From assembly GCF_000719555.1 (NCBI RefSeq), contig NZ_JOGX01000044.1:1-64000 (forward strand): a DNA stretch of 64,000 nucleotides, read 5' to 3'. Made by a program: the position numbers and the translations under genes. Of this stretch, positions 1 to 10,593 are shown in pieces. The DNA comes from Streptomyces sp. NRRL F-5727 (lineage in GTDB: Bacteria > Actinomycetota > Actinomycetes > Streptomycetales > Streptomycetaceae). The notes under the pieces were generated by a model. The model worked only from the letters and a program-made list of their open reading frames with translations. It searched no databases and was not told the DNA's origin. Within the stretch, counting starts at the first letter, position 1; each line of letters opens with the position of its first letter.

Positions 1-12
1 TATAAGAGACAG
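1..12. other. Residual Tn5/Nextera adapter sequence at contig edge
   Basis: The first 12 bases, TATAAGAGACAG, equal the 3' end of the 19-bp Tn5 mosaic end used in tagmentation libraries. They are AT-rich in a region that is otherwise over 70% GC and stop where typical Streptomyces sequence begins. I infer untrimmed adapter at a contig end, not genomic DNA. Confidence 0.85.
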
Positions 13-50
13 CGCCCACCCCACTCCGCCCCCTCCCCGAGGAGTCGCCC

Positions 51-881
51 GTGTCCGCCGCCCGTCCCCGTCTGCTCTACGTCACCGACCTCGCCTACCC
101 GGCCCGTGGACGTCGTTACTGCGACGAGGACATCGACCTCACCGCCCGGCTCCGCGCCTCCTTCGACCTCGCGCTGTGCCACCCGCGCGACGCCGCCGCG
201 CTCATGGACGCCTTCGACGCCGTCGTCGTGCGCAACAGCGGCCCGGTCCTCCACCACCAGGAGGCGTACGACCGCTTCCGCGAGCGGGCCGCCGCCCTCG
301 GGACCCGGGTCTACAACCCGCTCCACGGGCGCGGCGACATGGCCGGCAAGCAGTACCTCCTCGACCTCACCACCGCCGGGCTGCCCGTCATCCCCACCGT
401 CGACCGCCGCGAGGACCTCGGCCGCCTCCCCGAGGCCGGGCTCTACGCCGTCAAGCCCAAGGCCGGCGCCGACTCCATAGGGCTGCGGTTCCTGCCGTAC
501 GAGGAGCTGGCCGGGCTCGACCTCGACGGGGAGCTCCTCGTCCAGCCGCGGATCGACTTCGCGTACGAGGTCTCCTTCGTCTTCGTCGACGACCTCTTCC
601 AGTACGCCCTGTACGCCCCCGACCCCGAGCGCCGCTGGGTCCTGGAGCCGTACGAGCCCACCCCGGCCGACCTGGCCTTCGCCCGCCGGTTCGTCGACTG
701 GAACACCCTCCGCCACGGCGTCCAGCGCGTCGACGCCTGCCGCACCCGGGACGGCGGACTGCTCCTGGTCGAGCTGGAGGACCTCAACCCGTACCTCTCC
801 CTCGACCGCGTCGCCGAGCCGGTCCGCGCCCGCTTCACCGAGGCCCTCACCGACTCCCTCCACGCCTTCCTGAAGGCGTGA
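51..881 (+). CDS. ATP-grasp-like protein of unknown substrate
   Basis: A 276-residue soluble protein. The GTG start is chosen because GAGGAG lies 6 nt upstream (39-44). The N-terminal third looks like a Rossmann/pre-ATP-grasp segment (DAVVVRNSGPV). The middle has GKQYLLDLTTAGLPVIPT and YAVKPKAGADSIG, which resemble the lysine-bearing nucleotide-binding strands of ATP-grasp ligases. The C-terminal LLLVELEDLNPYLSLD fits the acidic metal-binding strand of that fold (E and N ligands). ATP-grasp enzymes usually join an acid to an amine or thiol using ATP; no substrate can be named here. It stands alone and converges on the next operon across a strong hairpin. It could be an orphan ligase of a small-molecule or peptide pathway. 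Confidence 0.7.
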   Translation: MSAARPRLLYVTDLAYPARGRRYCDEDIDLTARLRASFDLALCHPRDAAALMDAFDAVVVRNSGPVLHHQEAYDRFRERAAALGTRVYNPLHGRGDMAGKQYLLDLTTAGLPVIPTVDRREDLGRLPEAGLYAVKPKAGADSIGLRFLPYEELAGLDLDGELLVQPRIDFAYEVSFVFVDDLFQYALYAPDPERRWVLEPYEPTPADLAFARRFVDWNTLRHGVQRVDACRTRDGGLLLVELEDLNPYLSLDRVAEPVRARFTEALTDSLHAFLKA

Positions 882-886
882 CGGAA

Positions 887-932
887 CGACGGAGCGCCCC
901 GTGTCCACGTTCGGACACGGGGCGCTCCGTCG
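887..932. terminator. Bidirectional intrinsic terminator
   Basis: A perfect 20-bp stem (887-906 with 913-932) closes a 6-nt ACGTTC loop. It sits between convergent genes and has no U-tract, as is usual in Streptomyces. Confidence 0.85.
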
Positions 933-946
933 GTTCTGGGCCGCGG

Positions 947-1150
947 TCAGGCGGTACGCGGCCGGCGCCGGGCCGCCCGCTCCGCCGCGAAGACGTCCTC
1001 CAGGCGGAAGAGCTGCGCGCGGCCCGCCCGGCCCGCGGCCCGCAGATGGCCCAGCTGGACCCACTTGCGGATGGTCGCCGGTGCCACCCCGGCCTCCTCG
1101 GCGGCCAGCGGCCCCGGGATCAGGACCGGCAGACGGGGCGTGCTCAGCAT
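947..1150 (-). CDS. Small excisionase/MerR-like helix-turn-helix protein
   Basis: A 67-residue protein with one predicted winged HTH: LAAEEAGVAPATIRKWVQLG is a typical helix-turn-helix read-out, followed by FRLEDVFAAER, which matches the wing and final helix of HTH_17/excisionase-type domains. The ATG overlaps the stop of the upstream gene (ATGCTGA), so translation is probably coupled. It is last in a three-gene operon with a WhiB-like protein and a cysteine-rich protein. It carries no effector domain, so it would act as a DNA-binding accessory or transcription factor. An alternative is a recombination directionality factor left from a mobile element, but no integrase is nearby. Confidence 0.7.
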   Translation of the reverse strand: MLSTPRLPVLIPGPLAAEEAGVAPATIRKWVQLGHLRAAGRAGRAQLFRLEDVFAAERAARRRPRTA

Positions 1151-1875
1151 GGGGTCTCCTCGGTGTCGTCCATCGCCGCCTCGATCTCCTCCGCGCGCGC
1201 CCCGGACGCGTCCGCGAGCTCCCGCCACTCGTCCTCCCGCCACAGGTGCCGGTAGGCGGGGTCGTCCTGGCAGCCGCACACCGGATCGACGCACACGCAG
1301 GCGGGGTTCACGCACAGCACCGCCCGCCGGTCCGGAAAGGCGCGCAGCGAGACCGAGTCGCACCACGGGCAGCGTCCGGCCACCCGCACCACCGACTCCG
1401 CCTCGCCGAGCGTGCGCGCGCACCGGCGGGCCATCCGCCGGATCTCGTCCCGCACGTGGCGGAGCAGGTCCGGGTGGGCGGTGACGGCGTCGAGGAGCCC
1501 GACGACCCGGCGCAGCCGGTCGGTCACCCCGGCCCGCGGCGGCCGCGGCAGCCCGAGCCGCGCGCACACGGCCTCCTCCAGCTCCACCACGCCGTCGGTC
1601 ACGTCCCGGATGCAGTCCGAGACGTGCAGCCGGATCGGGGCGGCGCCGTGGCCGGGGACGGCGAGCCCGTGCCGCTGTTCCAGGAGCAGCGCCTCGCGCC
1701 GCTCCTGGCGGAGGAGTTCGGCGTCGCCGGCGCGCGGGGCGGCGGGCGCTGTGCCGGCGGGGGAGCGGCGGCCGGGCGCCAGCTCCTCGGCGAGCTCGGG
1801 GAACTGGCGGACGAGGGCGGCGGCCCAGAGCAGCGCGTCCCGCAGGACGGCCTCGGTGCCGGCGTCGCCGGTCAT
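1144..1875 (-). CDS. Cysteine-rich zinc-ribbon-like protein of unknown function
   Basis: A 243-residue protein whose ATG overlaps the stop of the WhiB-like gene upstream (ATGA). Residues 1-130 are helical and Arg/Leu-rich. The C-terminal part holds a dense cysteine cluster: CPWCDS, then an LCVNPACVCVDPVCGCQDD segment, which suggests one or two zinc ribbons. It ends in an acidic tail (EEIEAAMDDTEE). I do not recognise a named family. Tight overlaps on both sides imply that it works with the WhiB-like and HTH proteins, possibly as a nucleic-acid-binding partner; this is inferred from context only. Confidence 0.7.
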   Translation of the reverse strand: MTGDAGTEAVLRDALLWAAALVRQFPELAEELAPGRRSPAGTAPAAPRAGDAELLRQERREALLLEQRHGLAVPGHGAAPIRLHVSDCIRDVTDGVVELEEAVCARLGLPRPPRAGVTDRLRRVVGLLDAVTAHPDLLRHVRDEIRRMARRCARTLGEAESVVRVAGRCPWCDSVSLRAFPDRRAVLCVNPACVCVDPVCGCQDDPAYRHLWREDEWRELADASGARAEEIEAAMDDTEETPC

Positions 1876-2252
1876 GCGGTCCCCCCGGCGCGGCCGCCCG
1901 CGCCTGCGGCGAGCACGGCGTCGAGCTGCGTGGCGACGGTACGGGGATCGAGCGGGCCCAGCGGGGCGGCGGGGTCCGGGCGGCCGAGCGGGTCGGCGGC
2001 GCCCGGCTTCGCGTAGCGGGACGAACGGGGCTTCACCGGGCGTCCGTTGCGCCACAGGCGCCCCGCGCAGACGCCGTCGAACCAGCTCTCGGCGGGGGCG
2101 ACGGCCGCCTCGCACTCGCGGGGGACGGGGCAGGCGGCGCAGGCCCGCAGGGCGGGGGCGGCCTGCCGCTCGCGGCGGGCGAAGACGACGGACGGGGAGA
2201 GGCCGGCGCACGCGGCGGCGGCCTGCCAGGGGGTCGGGTCGGGCTGGGACAA
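1872..2252 (-). CDS. WhiB-like (Wbl) iron-sulfur regulator, atypical
   Basis: The 126-residue product has the four-cysteine Wbl signature: an N-terminal Cys in WQAAAACAGL, then CAACPVPREC (C-x2-C-x5-C). Wbl proteins bind a [4Fe-4S] cluster and act on RNA polymerase with sigma HrdB. The usual G-[VI]-W-G-G turn is replaced by WFDGVCAGRLWR, so this is a divergent member. The TTG start at 2252 is preferred because GGAGAG sits 7 nt upstream; a GTG at 2267 and an ATG at 2345 are in frame but lack a good Shine-Dalgarno. It is first in a three-gene operon. The C-terminal 60 residues are Pro/Ala-rich without a recognisable domain. Confidence 0.75.
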   Translation of the reverse strand: MSQPDPTPWQAAAACAGLSPSVVFARRERQAAPALRACAACPVPRECEAAVAPAESWFDGVCAGRLWRNGRPVKPRSSRYAKPGAADPLGRPDPAAPLGPLDPRTVATQLDAVLAAGAGGRAGGTA

Positions 2253-2345
2253 GACGGTTCTCTCCACGGTCCGGGGCCGCCGGGCGCGGGGCCACGGGGG
2301 CCTGGCGTCCAGGGGCCGGCGAGTGCGGCGCCAGCAGCCTCGCAT

Positions 2346-2449
2346 GTTGCGTGCGAGCTCGCAACTAACGGTGTGGAGGGGTCTTCATCGATTCGACACG
2401 ATTGCGTGCCCGAAAGCACGTAATTCCGTGCGCGCAAGCACGCTAGAGT
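2346..2449. promoter_or_regulatory. Divergent control region with three phased palindromes
   Basis: Three related inverted repeats lie between the Wbl operon and the XRE gene: 2347-2367 (core TGCGAGCTCGCA), 2402-2424 (CGTGCCCGAAAGCACG) and 2424-2446 (CGTGCGCGCAAGCACG). The second and third start exactly 22 bp apart, two helical turns; the first is 55 bp further upstream. A -10 hexamer TAGAGT (2444-2449) for the XRE gene abuts the third copy, so a protein bound there would block that promoter. The binder is most simply the adjacent XRE protein acting on itself and on the operon, but the Wbl/HTH products are also candidates. Confidence 0.65.
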
Positions 2450-2490
2450 GAGGGACCCGAAGGGTGGGGATGATGAGGGAGCGGTAGAGC

Positions 2491-2940
2491 ATGAACAGTC
2501 AAGGGCTCGACGAGTTCGCCGGCTGGGTCGAAGGCCTGATGAGACGGCGCGGATACGACATCGACAGCCCGCGCGGCGGCGGCAAGTCCCGGATCGCGGA
2601 CGAGGCCGGGGTCCACCGGGCCGCGGTGACCCGTCTGCTGCAGCGGCAGAGCATGCCCGACCTGGAGACCATGCGCAGGATCGCCCCGCTCCTCGGGGTC
2701 TCCGTCCGGGACATGCTGATCCGCTCCGGCCGGGTCACCCCCGAGGAACTCCCCCTCGCGGCGGACCTGCTCCCGCCGACCGACTGGCAGCCCACCATGG
2801 AGGACTTCGCCCGCTGGCTCGGCGTCCCCGACGAGCGCATGGGCGTCTTCGTCAAGGTGGTCAGCCAGTTCCTGGAGCCCGACACCGCCGCCGAGGCCGA
2901 GGAGCCGCGCGCCGAGTCCCGCCGCACGGCCCGCGACTGA
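2491..2940 (+). CDS. XRE-family helix-turn-helix transcriptional regulator
   Basis: A 149-residue protein. Residues about 30-80 form an XRE-type HTH (SRIADEAGVHRAAVTRLLQR followed by PDLETMRRIAPLLGVSVRDML). The segment after it (PTMEDFARWLGVPDERMGVFVKVV) is a short helical domain, and the acidic tail is disordered. The ATG is preceded by GAGGGAG at 9-nt spacing. It is divergent from the Wbl operon and monocistronic, with the rpsL promoter starting 135 bp downstream. Autoregulation through the palindromes that overlap its promoter is inferred from their position. Confidence 0.8.
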   Translation: MNSQGLDEFAGWVEGLMRRRGYDIDSPRGGGKSRIADEAGVHRAAVTRLLQRQSMPDLETMRRIAPLLGVSVRDMLIRSGRVTPEELPLAADLLPPTDWQPTMEDFARWLGVPDERMGVFVKVVSQFLEPDTAAEAEEPRAESRRTARD

Positions 2941-3075
2941 CCCCCGCGCCGCGCCGGGCCCCCGCGCGGTGGACAGCGGGCCTCGGATGTGCTTCGCCGG
3001 CGCGGTCCGAGGCGCCTCGCGGGGGCGGTTCCAAGATCCACCGGGGGCCGCCCCGGCGGCCGGACCCCTTTTCTT

Positions 3076-3104
3076 TTGACCGCAGTCCGTACGGTAGGTA
3101 CGCT
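3076..3104 (+). promoter_or_regulatory. rpsL (str operon) HrdB-type promoter
   Basis: TTGACC (3076-3081), 17-bp spacer and TACGCT (3099-3104) match the Streptomyces principal-sigma consensus. A start near 3111 gives a leader of about 190 nt. The rplM promoter at 30306 uses the same two hexamers. The 2941-3297 gap holds only this promoter and the leader. Confidence 0.85.
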
Positions 3105-3222
3105 CATGCCTTGTGCCTGGGGTGTGCCTGGGCTCCTGTGCGTGTCCACAACCGCACGGTGAGTCCAAGACCGGCCACCGTGATCCGCGCCCTTTCCGTG
3201 CTCAGCGGAGGTCCGCCGGATC

Positions 3223-3247
3223 CGACACGCCCGACCGCGTGGGTCGG
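3223..3247 (+). promoter_or_regulatory. Leader hairpin motif shared with rpsJ (copy 1)
   Basis: A 25-nt block identical to 10184-10208 in the rpsJ leader. It contains a CCGACC stem, GCGTG loop and GGTCGG stem, preceded by CGACACGC. It ends 50 nt before rpsL. Identity over 25 nt in two unlinked ribosomal leaders implies a common function, perhaps co-regulation or RNA processing; the mechanism is unknown. Confidence 0.6.
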
Positions 3248-3297
3248 TGAATGTTTCAGGTTAGTAGTACTTACGGCACACAGAAACCGGAGAAGTA

Positions 3298-3669
3298 GTG
3301 CCTACGATCCAGCAGCTGGTCCGGAAGGGCCGGCAGGACAAGGTCGAGAAGAACAAGACGCCCGCTCTCGAGGGTTCGCCCCAGCGCCGTGGCGTCTGCA
3401 CGCGTGTGTTCACGACCACCCCGAAGAAGCCGAACTCGGCCCTCCGTAAGGTCGCGCGTGTGCGTCTGACCAGCGGCATCGAGGTCACGGCCTACATCCC
3501 GGGTGAGGGACACAACCTGCAGGAGCACTCCATCGTGCTCGTGCGTGGTGGCCGTGTGAAGGACCTGCCTGGTGTTCGTTACAAGATCATCCGCGGCTCC
3601 CTCGACACCCAGGGTGTCAAGAACCGCAAGCAGGCCCGCAGCCGCTACGGCGCCAAGAAGGAGAAGTAA
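3298..3669 (+). CDS. rpsL: 30S ribosomal protein S12
   Basis: Full-length 123-residue S12, first gene of the str operon, starting at GTG with GGAG 5-6 nt upstream. S12 lines the decoding centre. The loop [11 protein letters not shown] carries K43, and [10 protein letters not shown] carries K88; these are the wild-type residues at the positions where streptomycin-resistance substitutions are known in Streptomyces, so the allele should be drug-sensitive. Only 2 nt separate it from rpsG, which indicates co-translation. Expression is driven by the promoter at 3076 through a long structured leader. Confidence 0.98.
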   Translation: MPTIQQLVRKGRQDKVEKNKTPALEGSPQRRGVCTRVFTTTPKKPNSALRKVARVRLTSGIEVTAYIPGEGHNLQEHSIVLVRGGRVKDLPGVRYKIIRGSLDTQGVKNRKQARSRYGAKKEK

Positions 3670-3671
3670 GA

Positions 3672-4142
3672 ATGCCTCGTAAGGGCCCCGCCCCGAAGCG
3701 CCCGGTCATCATCGACCCGGTCTACGGTTCTCCTCTTGTCACGTCGCTGATCAACAAGATCCTGCTCGACGGCAAGCGCTCCACCGCCGAGCGCATCGTC
3801 TACGGCGCCATGGAGGGCCTCCGCGAGAAGACCGGTGCTGACCCGGTCGTCACGCTGAAGCGCGCCCTCGAGAACGTCAAGCCGGCTCTCGAGGTCAAGT
3901 CCCGTCGTGTCGGTGGCGCCACCTACCAGGTGCCGATCGAGGTCAAGCCCGGTCGTGCCTCCACCCTCGCGCTGCGCTGGCTCGTCGGTTACTCCCGCGC
4001 CCGCCGCGAGAAGACCATGACCGAGCGCCTCATGAACGAGCTCCTGGACGCCTCGAACGGCCTGGGTGCTTCGGTCAAGAAGCGCGAGGACACGCACAAG
4101 ATGGCCGAGTCCAACAAGGCCTTCGCGCACTACCGCTGGTAG
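3672..4142 (+). CDS. rpsG: 30S ribosomal protein S7
   Basis: A 156-residue S7, the primary 16S rRNA 3'-domain binder and head organiser. Typical features include the basic N-terminus [11 protein letters not shown], the VGGATYQVP beta hairpin and the C-terminal [20 protein letters not shown]. It starts 2 nt after rpsL and precedes fusA by 39 nt. In E. coli S7 represses the str operon; no equivalent site is obvious in the rpsL-rpsG junction here because the gap is only 2 nt. Confidence 0.98.
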   Translation: MPRKGPAPKRPVIIDPVYGSPLVTSLINKILLDGKRSTAERIVYGAMEGLREKTGADPVVTLKRALENVKPALEVKSRRVGGATYQVPIEVKPGRASTLALRWLVGYSRARREKTMTERLMNELLDASNGLGASVKKREDTHKMAESNKAFAHYRW

Positions 4143-4181
4143 TCGCAACCCCCATCGAGACCGAGAGAAGACTGAAGCCTT

Positions 4182-6305
<2,124 letters not shown>

Positions 6306-6308
<3 letters not shown>

Positions 6309-6466
6309 CGCACCGCGTTTAACGCACCGCGTCCACACGCTTTAGGCTTGTCACCGACCGATGGGGGGCCGTCCCGAGAGGGACACCCCCTGTCGGACGG
6401 CACCCCAGCAAAGATCACCTGGCGCCGATGAAGCAAGGCGTTCAGAACCACTCCAGGAGGACCCCA
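6306..6466 (+). promoter_or_regulatory. tuf promoter and leader with competing hairpins
   Basis: The fusA-tuf gap has a 13-nt direct repeat (TAACGCACCGCGT at 6306-6318 and 6320-6332) followed by a -10-like TAGGCT (6343-6348), with TTAACG 18 bp upstream as a weak -35. Downstream, GTCCC-GAGA-GGGAC (6371-6384), flanked by G and C runs, competes for the same bases with GCCGTCC/GGACGGC (6368-6374 with 6395-6401). This suggests a tuf-specific promoter plus an attenuator-like switch. AGGAGG (6455-6460) is the tuf ribosome binding site. Confidence 0.5.
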
Positions 6467-7660
<1,194 letters not shown>

Positions 7661-7702
7661 TCTTGAACTGACCTGGTAGCTCGTACGAGCTGCTAGCAGG
7701 GG

Positions 7703-7734
7703 GAAGGCCCCGCACCGAGAGGTGCGGGGCCTTC
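7703..7734 (+). terminator. str operon terminator
   Basis: A perfect 14-bp stem (GAAGGCCCCGCACC, 7703-7716, with 7721-7734) closed by a GAGA tetraloop, 43 nt after the tuf stop. It also faces the convergent deacetylase gene and may work in both directions. Confidence 0.9.
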
Positions 7735-7753
7735 TCGCGTTCCCGGTCGCCTG

Positions 7754-9730
7754 CTACGGCCGCCAGGACCAGAGCCGCCCGTCCGGGCCCTGCCCCACCA
7801 CCGTCACCCCGCGGGCGCCCACGTGGAGCGCGGCCGACACCGCCGGCGGGCCCTGCACGCGGGTACGGAGCCGGCCGCCGGCCCGCACGCACAGCCGCCC
7901 CGCGGTGTCCGTCCCCAGCAGCACCGTGCCCCGTCCGGCCGAAGCCACCGCCCGTATCTCCCCGAAGCCGTCCAGACCCGCGTCCGCGCCGTCCGGGCCG
8001 GTCAGCCGGGCCGAGGCCGGCGCCCGGTGGTAGAGCCCGCCGTCCGCGCTCGCCACCGTCGAACCCGACAGCGGCAGCGCCCCCGGCGCCTCCCGCCCGT
8101 CCACCCAGTGGCGTACGGCCCCGGCGCCCGCCGCGTACACATGCGTCCGGCCGGACCCGTCCAGCGAGACGGCCAGACCGTCCTGCACCACCGCGTCGCC
8201 CGGCAGCGCCCGCCACGGCCCCCAGGTGCCGTCCGGCTCGCGGACCCGCTCGGCGACGCCCCGCGCCGCGTTCCGCACGTACAGCCGCACCCGGCCGTCC
8301 GGGGCCGCCACCGCCATCGGTGCGCCCAGCCGGCGGCTGCGGTCCGCGCCCCGGTCCGGGGTGCCGAGCCCGCGCCAGGGCAGGAACGGACCACCGGGGG
8401 AGCGCTGTTCGAGCAGGACCACCTCCCGGCGGTTCGGCCCGCCCCGCCCCTCCAGGGCCGCGAACCGCACCCCGAAGAGCAGCACCCGCCCGTCCGGCAG
8501 CACCGCCGCGCCCAGCGCGGGCGCCAGCGGCCCGCCGCCCAGGTCCTCCGGCTCGCCCCACACCCCGGCGGAGGTCTCCCGGCGGCGCACCGCCCGCAGC
8601 CCCAGCACCCCGTACGCGGCGAGCCGCCCGTCCGGCTCCTCGGCGAGCGCGAGCCCCGGGCCGGGCCAGCGGTGATGGGTGGAGCGGACCCAGCCCTTGC
8701 GGTTGGTCAGCGGCCGGTCGCCGCCGACGCCGTAGTCGCCGCAGCCCGACGGGTTGCCGCACTCCCAGGACGGGTCCCCGCCGTACGGCACCAGCCGGGC
8801 GGCCTTGCCCGCCAGCACGGCGGGCGGCAGGTTCTTCGGCCAGTGCCGGTTGTAGTAGCCGCGGAAGGCGGTCGCCGTGAAGACCGGGACCGGCGCCCCC
8901 GCCCGGGTCTCCTCCGCCACCCAGCGGACCAGCGCCGCCCAGCCGAAGCAGGCCGCAGCCGTGTGGTCCCCGTGGTCGGAGAAGCCCCGCTGCTCGGAGT
9001 TCCGGCGGCGGGTCGCCTCGTCGCCCGGCTGGACGTCCGGATCCGGGTCGAGGGTGTGCACCACCGTGGGCCGGTAGCGGCGCAGCAGCCCGGTCAGGGC
9101 CGCCACCAGACCGTCGTGGTCGTACGGTCCCGGGCGCGTCACCGGCGAGCCGGCCGAACGGTGCGCGGACAGCTCCAGGGCCCGGTCCTCCCACAGCGCG
9201 GGCAGCGCCATGTACCGGCGCGGGGTGTGCATCGGCAGGTCCAGGAAGACCAGCTCCACCCGGCGCCCGCCGTGTGCCAGGACCGCCCGCTCGGCCGTGC
9301 GGCCGCCCTCCAGCGCCAGCGCCTCGCGCCGCCACGGCGCGAACAGCGGCAGGCCCAGCGCCGCCGCGTAGCTCTGCCGCAGGCCCTGGCGGCGGGCAGA
9401 GGAGTACGCGGCCCGGTCCGGCGGCGTCCTCGGCATGCCCTTGATCCGGTTGACGCCGGTGTGCTCGCCGGCCGTCACGTACACGGAGACCAGCGGCACC
9501 CCGGCGTCGAGCAGCCGCTGCCCGTCCGGGTTCATGAAGTACAGGTCGTCGTCCGGGTGCGCCACGATCTGGAGCAGCAGCGCCCGGCCCGGTTCCCCGC
9601 CCGCGAACGGCTTCCCCGGCGCCGGGTCCGCGGCCGGCGAGGCGCGGCGCGCGGCGGGCACGGAACAGCCCGCGGTCAGCGCCGCGCCCACGGCGGTGGC
9701 CAGGAGCGTACGGCGGGACGGTATGTGCAC
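7754..9730 (-). CDS. Secreted PIG-L family deacetylase lipoprotein with C-terminal repeat domain
   Basis: A 658-residue exported protein starting at GTG. The N-terminus has a twin arginine (SRRTLLATAVG) and a lipobox (LTAGC), suggesting a Tat-exported lipoprotein. Residues about 45-310 form a PIG-L/LmbE domain: QIVAHPDDDLYFM supplies the zinc His-Asp-Asp set, and DHGDHTAAAC supplies the downstream histidines. Family members remove N-acetyl groups from sugars such as GlcNAc conjugates. Residues about 340-658 contain repeated GxxxLFGVR/DGRVRLYVRN-like strands, resembling a beta-propeller or carbohydrate-binding repeat. It stands alone between tuf and rpsJ. A role in cell-surface glycan deacetylation is inferred. 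Confidence 0.85.
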   Translation of the reverse strand: MHIPSRRTLLATAVGAALTAGCSVPAARRASPAADPAPGKPFAGGEPGRALLLQIVAHPDDDLYFMNPDGQRLLDAGVPLVSVYVTAGEHTGVNRIKGMPRTPPDRAAYSSARRQGLRQSYAAALGLPLFAPWRREALALEGGRTAERAVLAHGGRRVELVFLDLPMHTPRRYMALPALWEDRALELSAHRSAGSPVTRPGPYDHDGLVAALTGLLRRYRPTVVHTLDPDPDVQPGDEATRRRNSEQRGFSDHGDHTAAACFGWAALVRWVAEETRAGAPVPVFTATAFRGYYNRHWPKNLPPAVLAGKAARLVPYGGDPSWECGNPSGCGDYGVGGDRPLTNRKGWVRSTHHRWPGPGLALAEEPDGRLAAYGVLGLRAVRRRETSAGVWGEPEDLGGGPLAPALGAAVLPDGRVLLFGVRFAALEGRGGPNRREVVLLEQRSPGGPFLPWRGLGTPDRGADRSRRLGAPMAVAAPDGRVRLYVRNAARGVAERVREPDGTWGPWRALPGDAVVQDGLAVSLDGSGRTHVYAAGAGAVRHWVDGREAPGALPLSGSTVASADGGLYHRAPASARLTGPDGADAGLDGFGEIRAVASAGRGTVLLGTDTAGRLCVRAGGRLRTRVQGPPAVSAALHVGARGVTVVGQGPDGRLWSWRP

Positions 9731-9881
9731 GGCGGTGGCCCTTCCCCCGAGATCGGTCCCTGGCTAGACGGCCCATGGACGGTCGGGGTTGCCCTCACGG
9801 CGGCAGGAGGGCGGGGATCGCGACGATGCGGCGACGGGGCGGCGTCGGCGGCGCGTATACGCGGCGTGCGCGCCCCGTGCG

Positions 9882-9907
9882 TGTACCCGTACGTGACGTG
9901 GGGTACA
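9882..9907. promoter_or_regulatory. Inverted repeat upstream of the PIG-L gene and the S10 leader
   Basis: TGTACCC (9882-9888) and GGGTACA (9901-9907) form a perfect 7-bp inverted repeat with a 12-bp spacer, the geometry of an operator for a dimeric repressor. It lies 152 bp upstream of the minus-strand deacetylase and overlaps a -10-like TACAGT for the plus strand. No regulator is known for it. Confidence 0.35.
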
Positions 9908-9921
9908 GTCTTCGCCCCCGA

Positions 9922-10271
9922 TTGGCGGCCCGCCGGGCCCGTATGGCAGACTAGCGGGGTTGCTCGGTTGAGTGCCGATGCTGCGCGCCTCCCGCCGGGA
10001 GGACCGGAAGCGAGTCCCACAGTACTCGTCGCCCCTTCTCAGGGGCGGACGTACGGGAATCTTCCGGGAAGCGTCAGCGGGGTACCAGCCAGGCGCCCGG
10101 TGGGTGTTCACCCCCGTTCCGCGGTCTTCGGCCCGCACCCCCTTGGTTGGGAAATCCTTCGGGACTTCTTCGTAGAGGGAGTGCGACACGCCCGACCGCG
10201 TGGGTCGGAGGAGGGACGCAAACCGACCGGGTTCCAGGGCGTTAACAAAGAGACAGGACTACGAAGTAGCC
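9922..10271 (+). promoter_or_regulatory. S10 operon promoter candidates and long structured leader
   Basis: The 541-bp gap before rpsJ has no gene. TTGGCG (9922-9927) with CAGACT (9947-9952, 19-bp spacer) is the best promoter guess; TACAGT at 9904 is an alternative -10. The leader, about 310 nt, holds CGCCCCT-TCTC-AGGGGCG (10030-10047), a GGGTG/CACCC hairpin near 10105 and a TTCG-capped stem near 10160. It ends with the 25-nt motif shared with rpsL. The length suggests regulation at RNA level. Confidence 0.45.
10184..10208 (+). promoter_or_regulatory. Leader hairpin motif shared with rpsL (copy 2)
   Basis: This copy is identical over 25 nt to 3223-3247, with the same CCGACC/GGTCGG stem and GCGTG loop. 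It ends 63 nt before the rpsJ start, compared with 50 nt before rpsL. Confidence 0.6.
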
Positions 10272-10580
10272 ATGGCGGGACAGAAGATCCGCATCCGGCT
10301 CAAGGCCTACGACCACGAGGTCATCGACTCCTCGGCGAAGAAGATCGTCGAGACGGTGACCCGCACTGGTGCGTCGGTCGCGGGCCCGGTGCCGCTGCCC
10401 ACTGAGAAGAACGTGTACTGCGTCATCAAGTCGCCGCACAAGTACAAGGACTCGCGCGAGCACTTCGAGATGCGCACGCACAAGCGCCTCATCGACATCC
10501 TCGACCCCACGCCGAAGACGGTTGACTCGCTGATGCGTCTCGACCTGCCGGCTGGCGTCGACATCGAGATCAAGCTCTGA
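10272..10580 (+). CDS. rpsJ: 30S ribosomal protein S10
   Basis: A 102-residue S10 (NusE), which binds 16S rRNA in the 30S head and also takes part in antitermination with NusB. The start is set at [19 protein letters not shown], the conserved N-terminus; an upstream in-frame ATG at 10200 lies inside the leader motif and is rejected. It is first in the S10 operon and is separated by 13 nt from rplC. Confidence 0.98.
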   Translation: MAGQKIRIRLKAYDHEVIDSSAKKIVETVTRTGASVAGPVPLPTEKNVYCVIKSPHKYKDSREHFEMRTHKRLIDILDPTPKTVDSLMRLDLPAGVDIEIKL

Positions 10581-10593
10581 GGTGACGCGCGAG

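Noticed and set aside
10200..10271. An upstream in-frame ATG extending S10 by 24 residues.
   Set aside because: It lies in the shared leader hairpin, lacks a ribosome binding site and adds non-conserved residues.
7823..10405. A plus-strand frame of about 860 codons across the PIG-L gene and the rpsJ leader.
   Set aside because: Arg/Pro/Ala-rich shadow translation without domains; the opposite strand is the real PIG-L gene.
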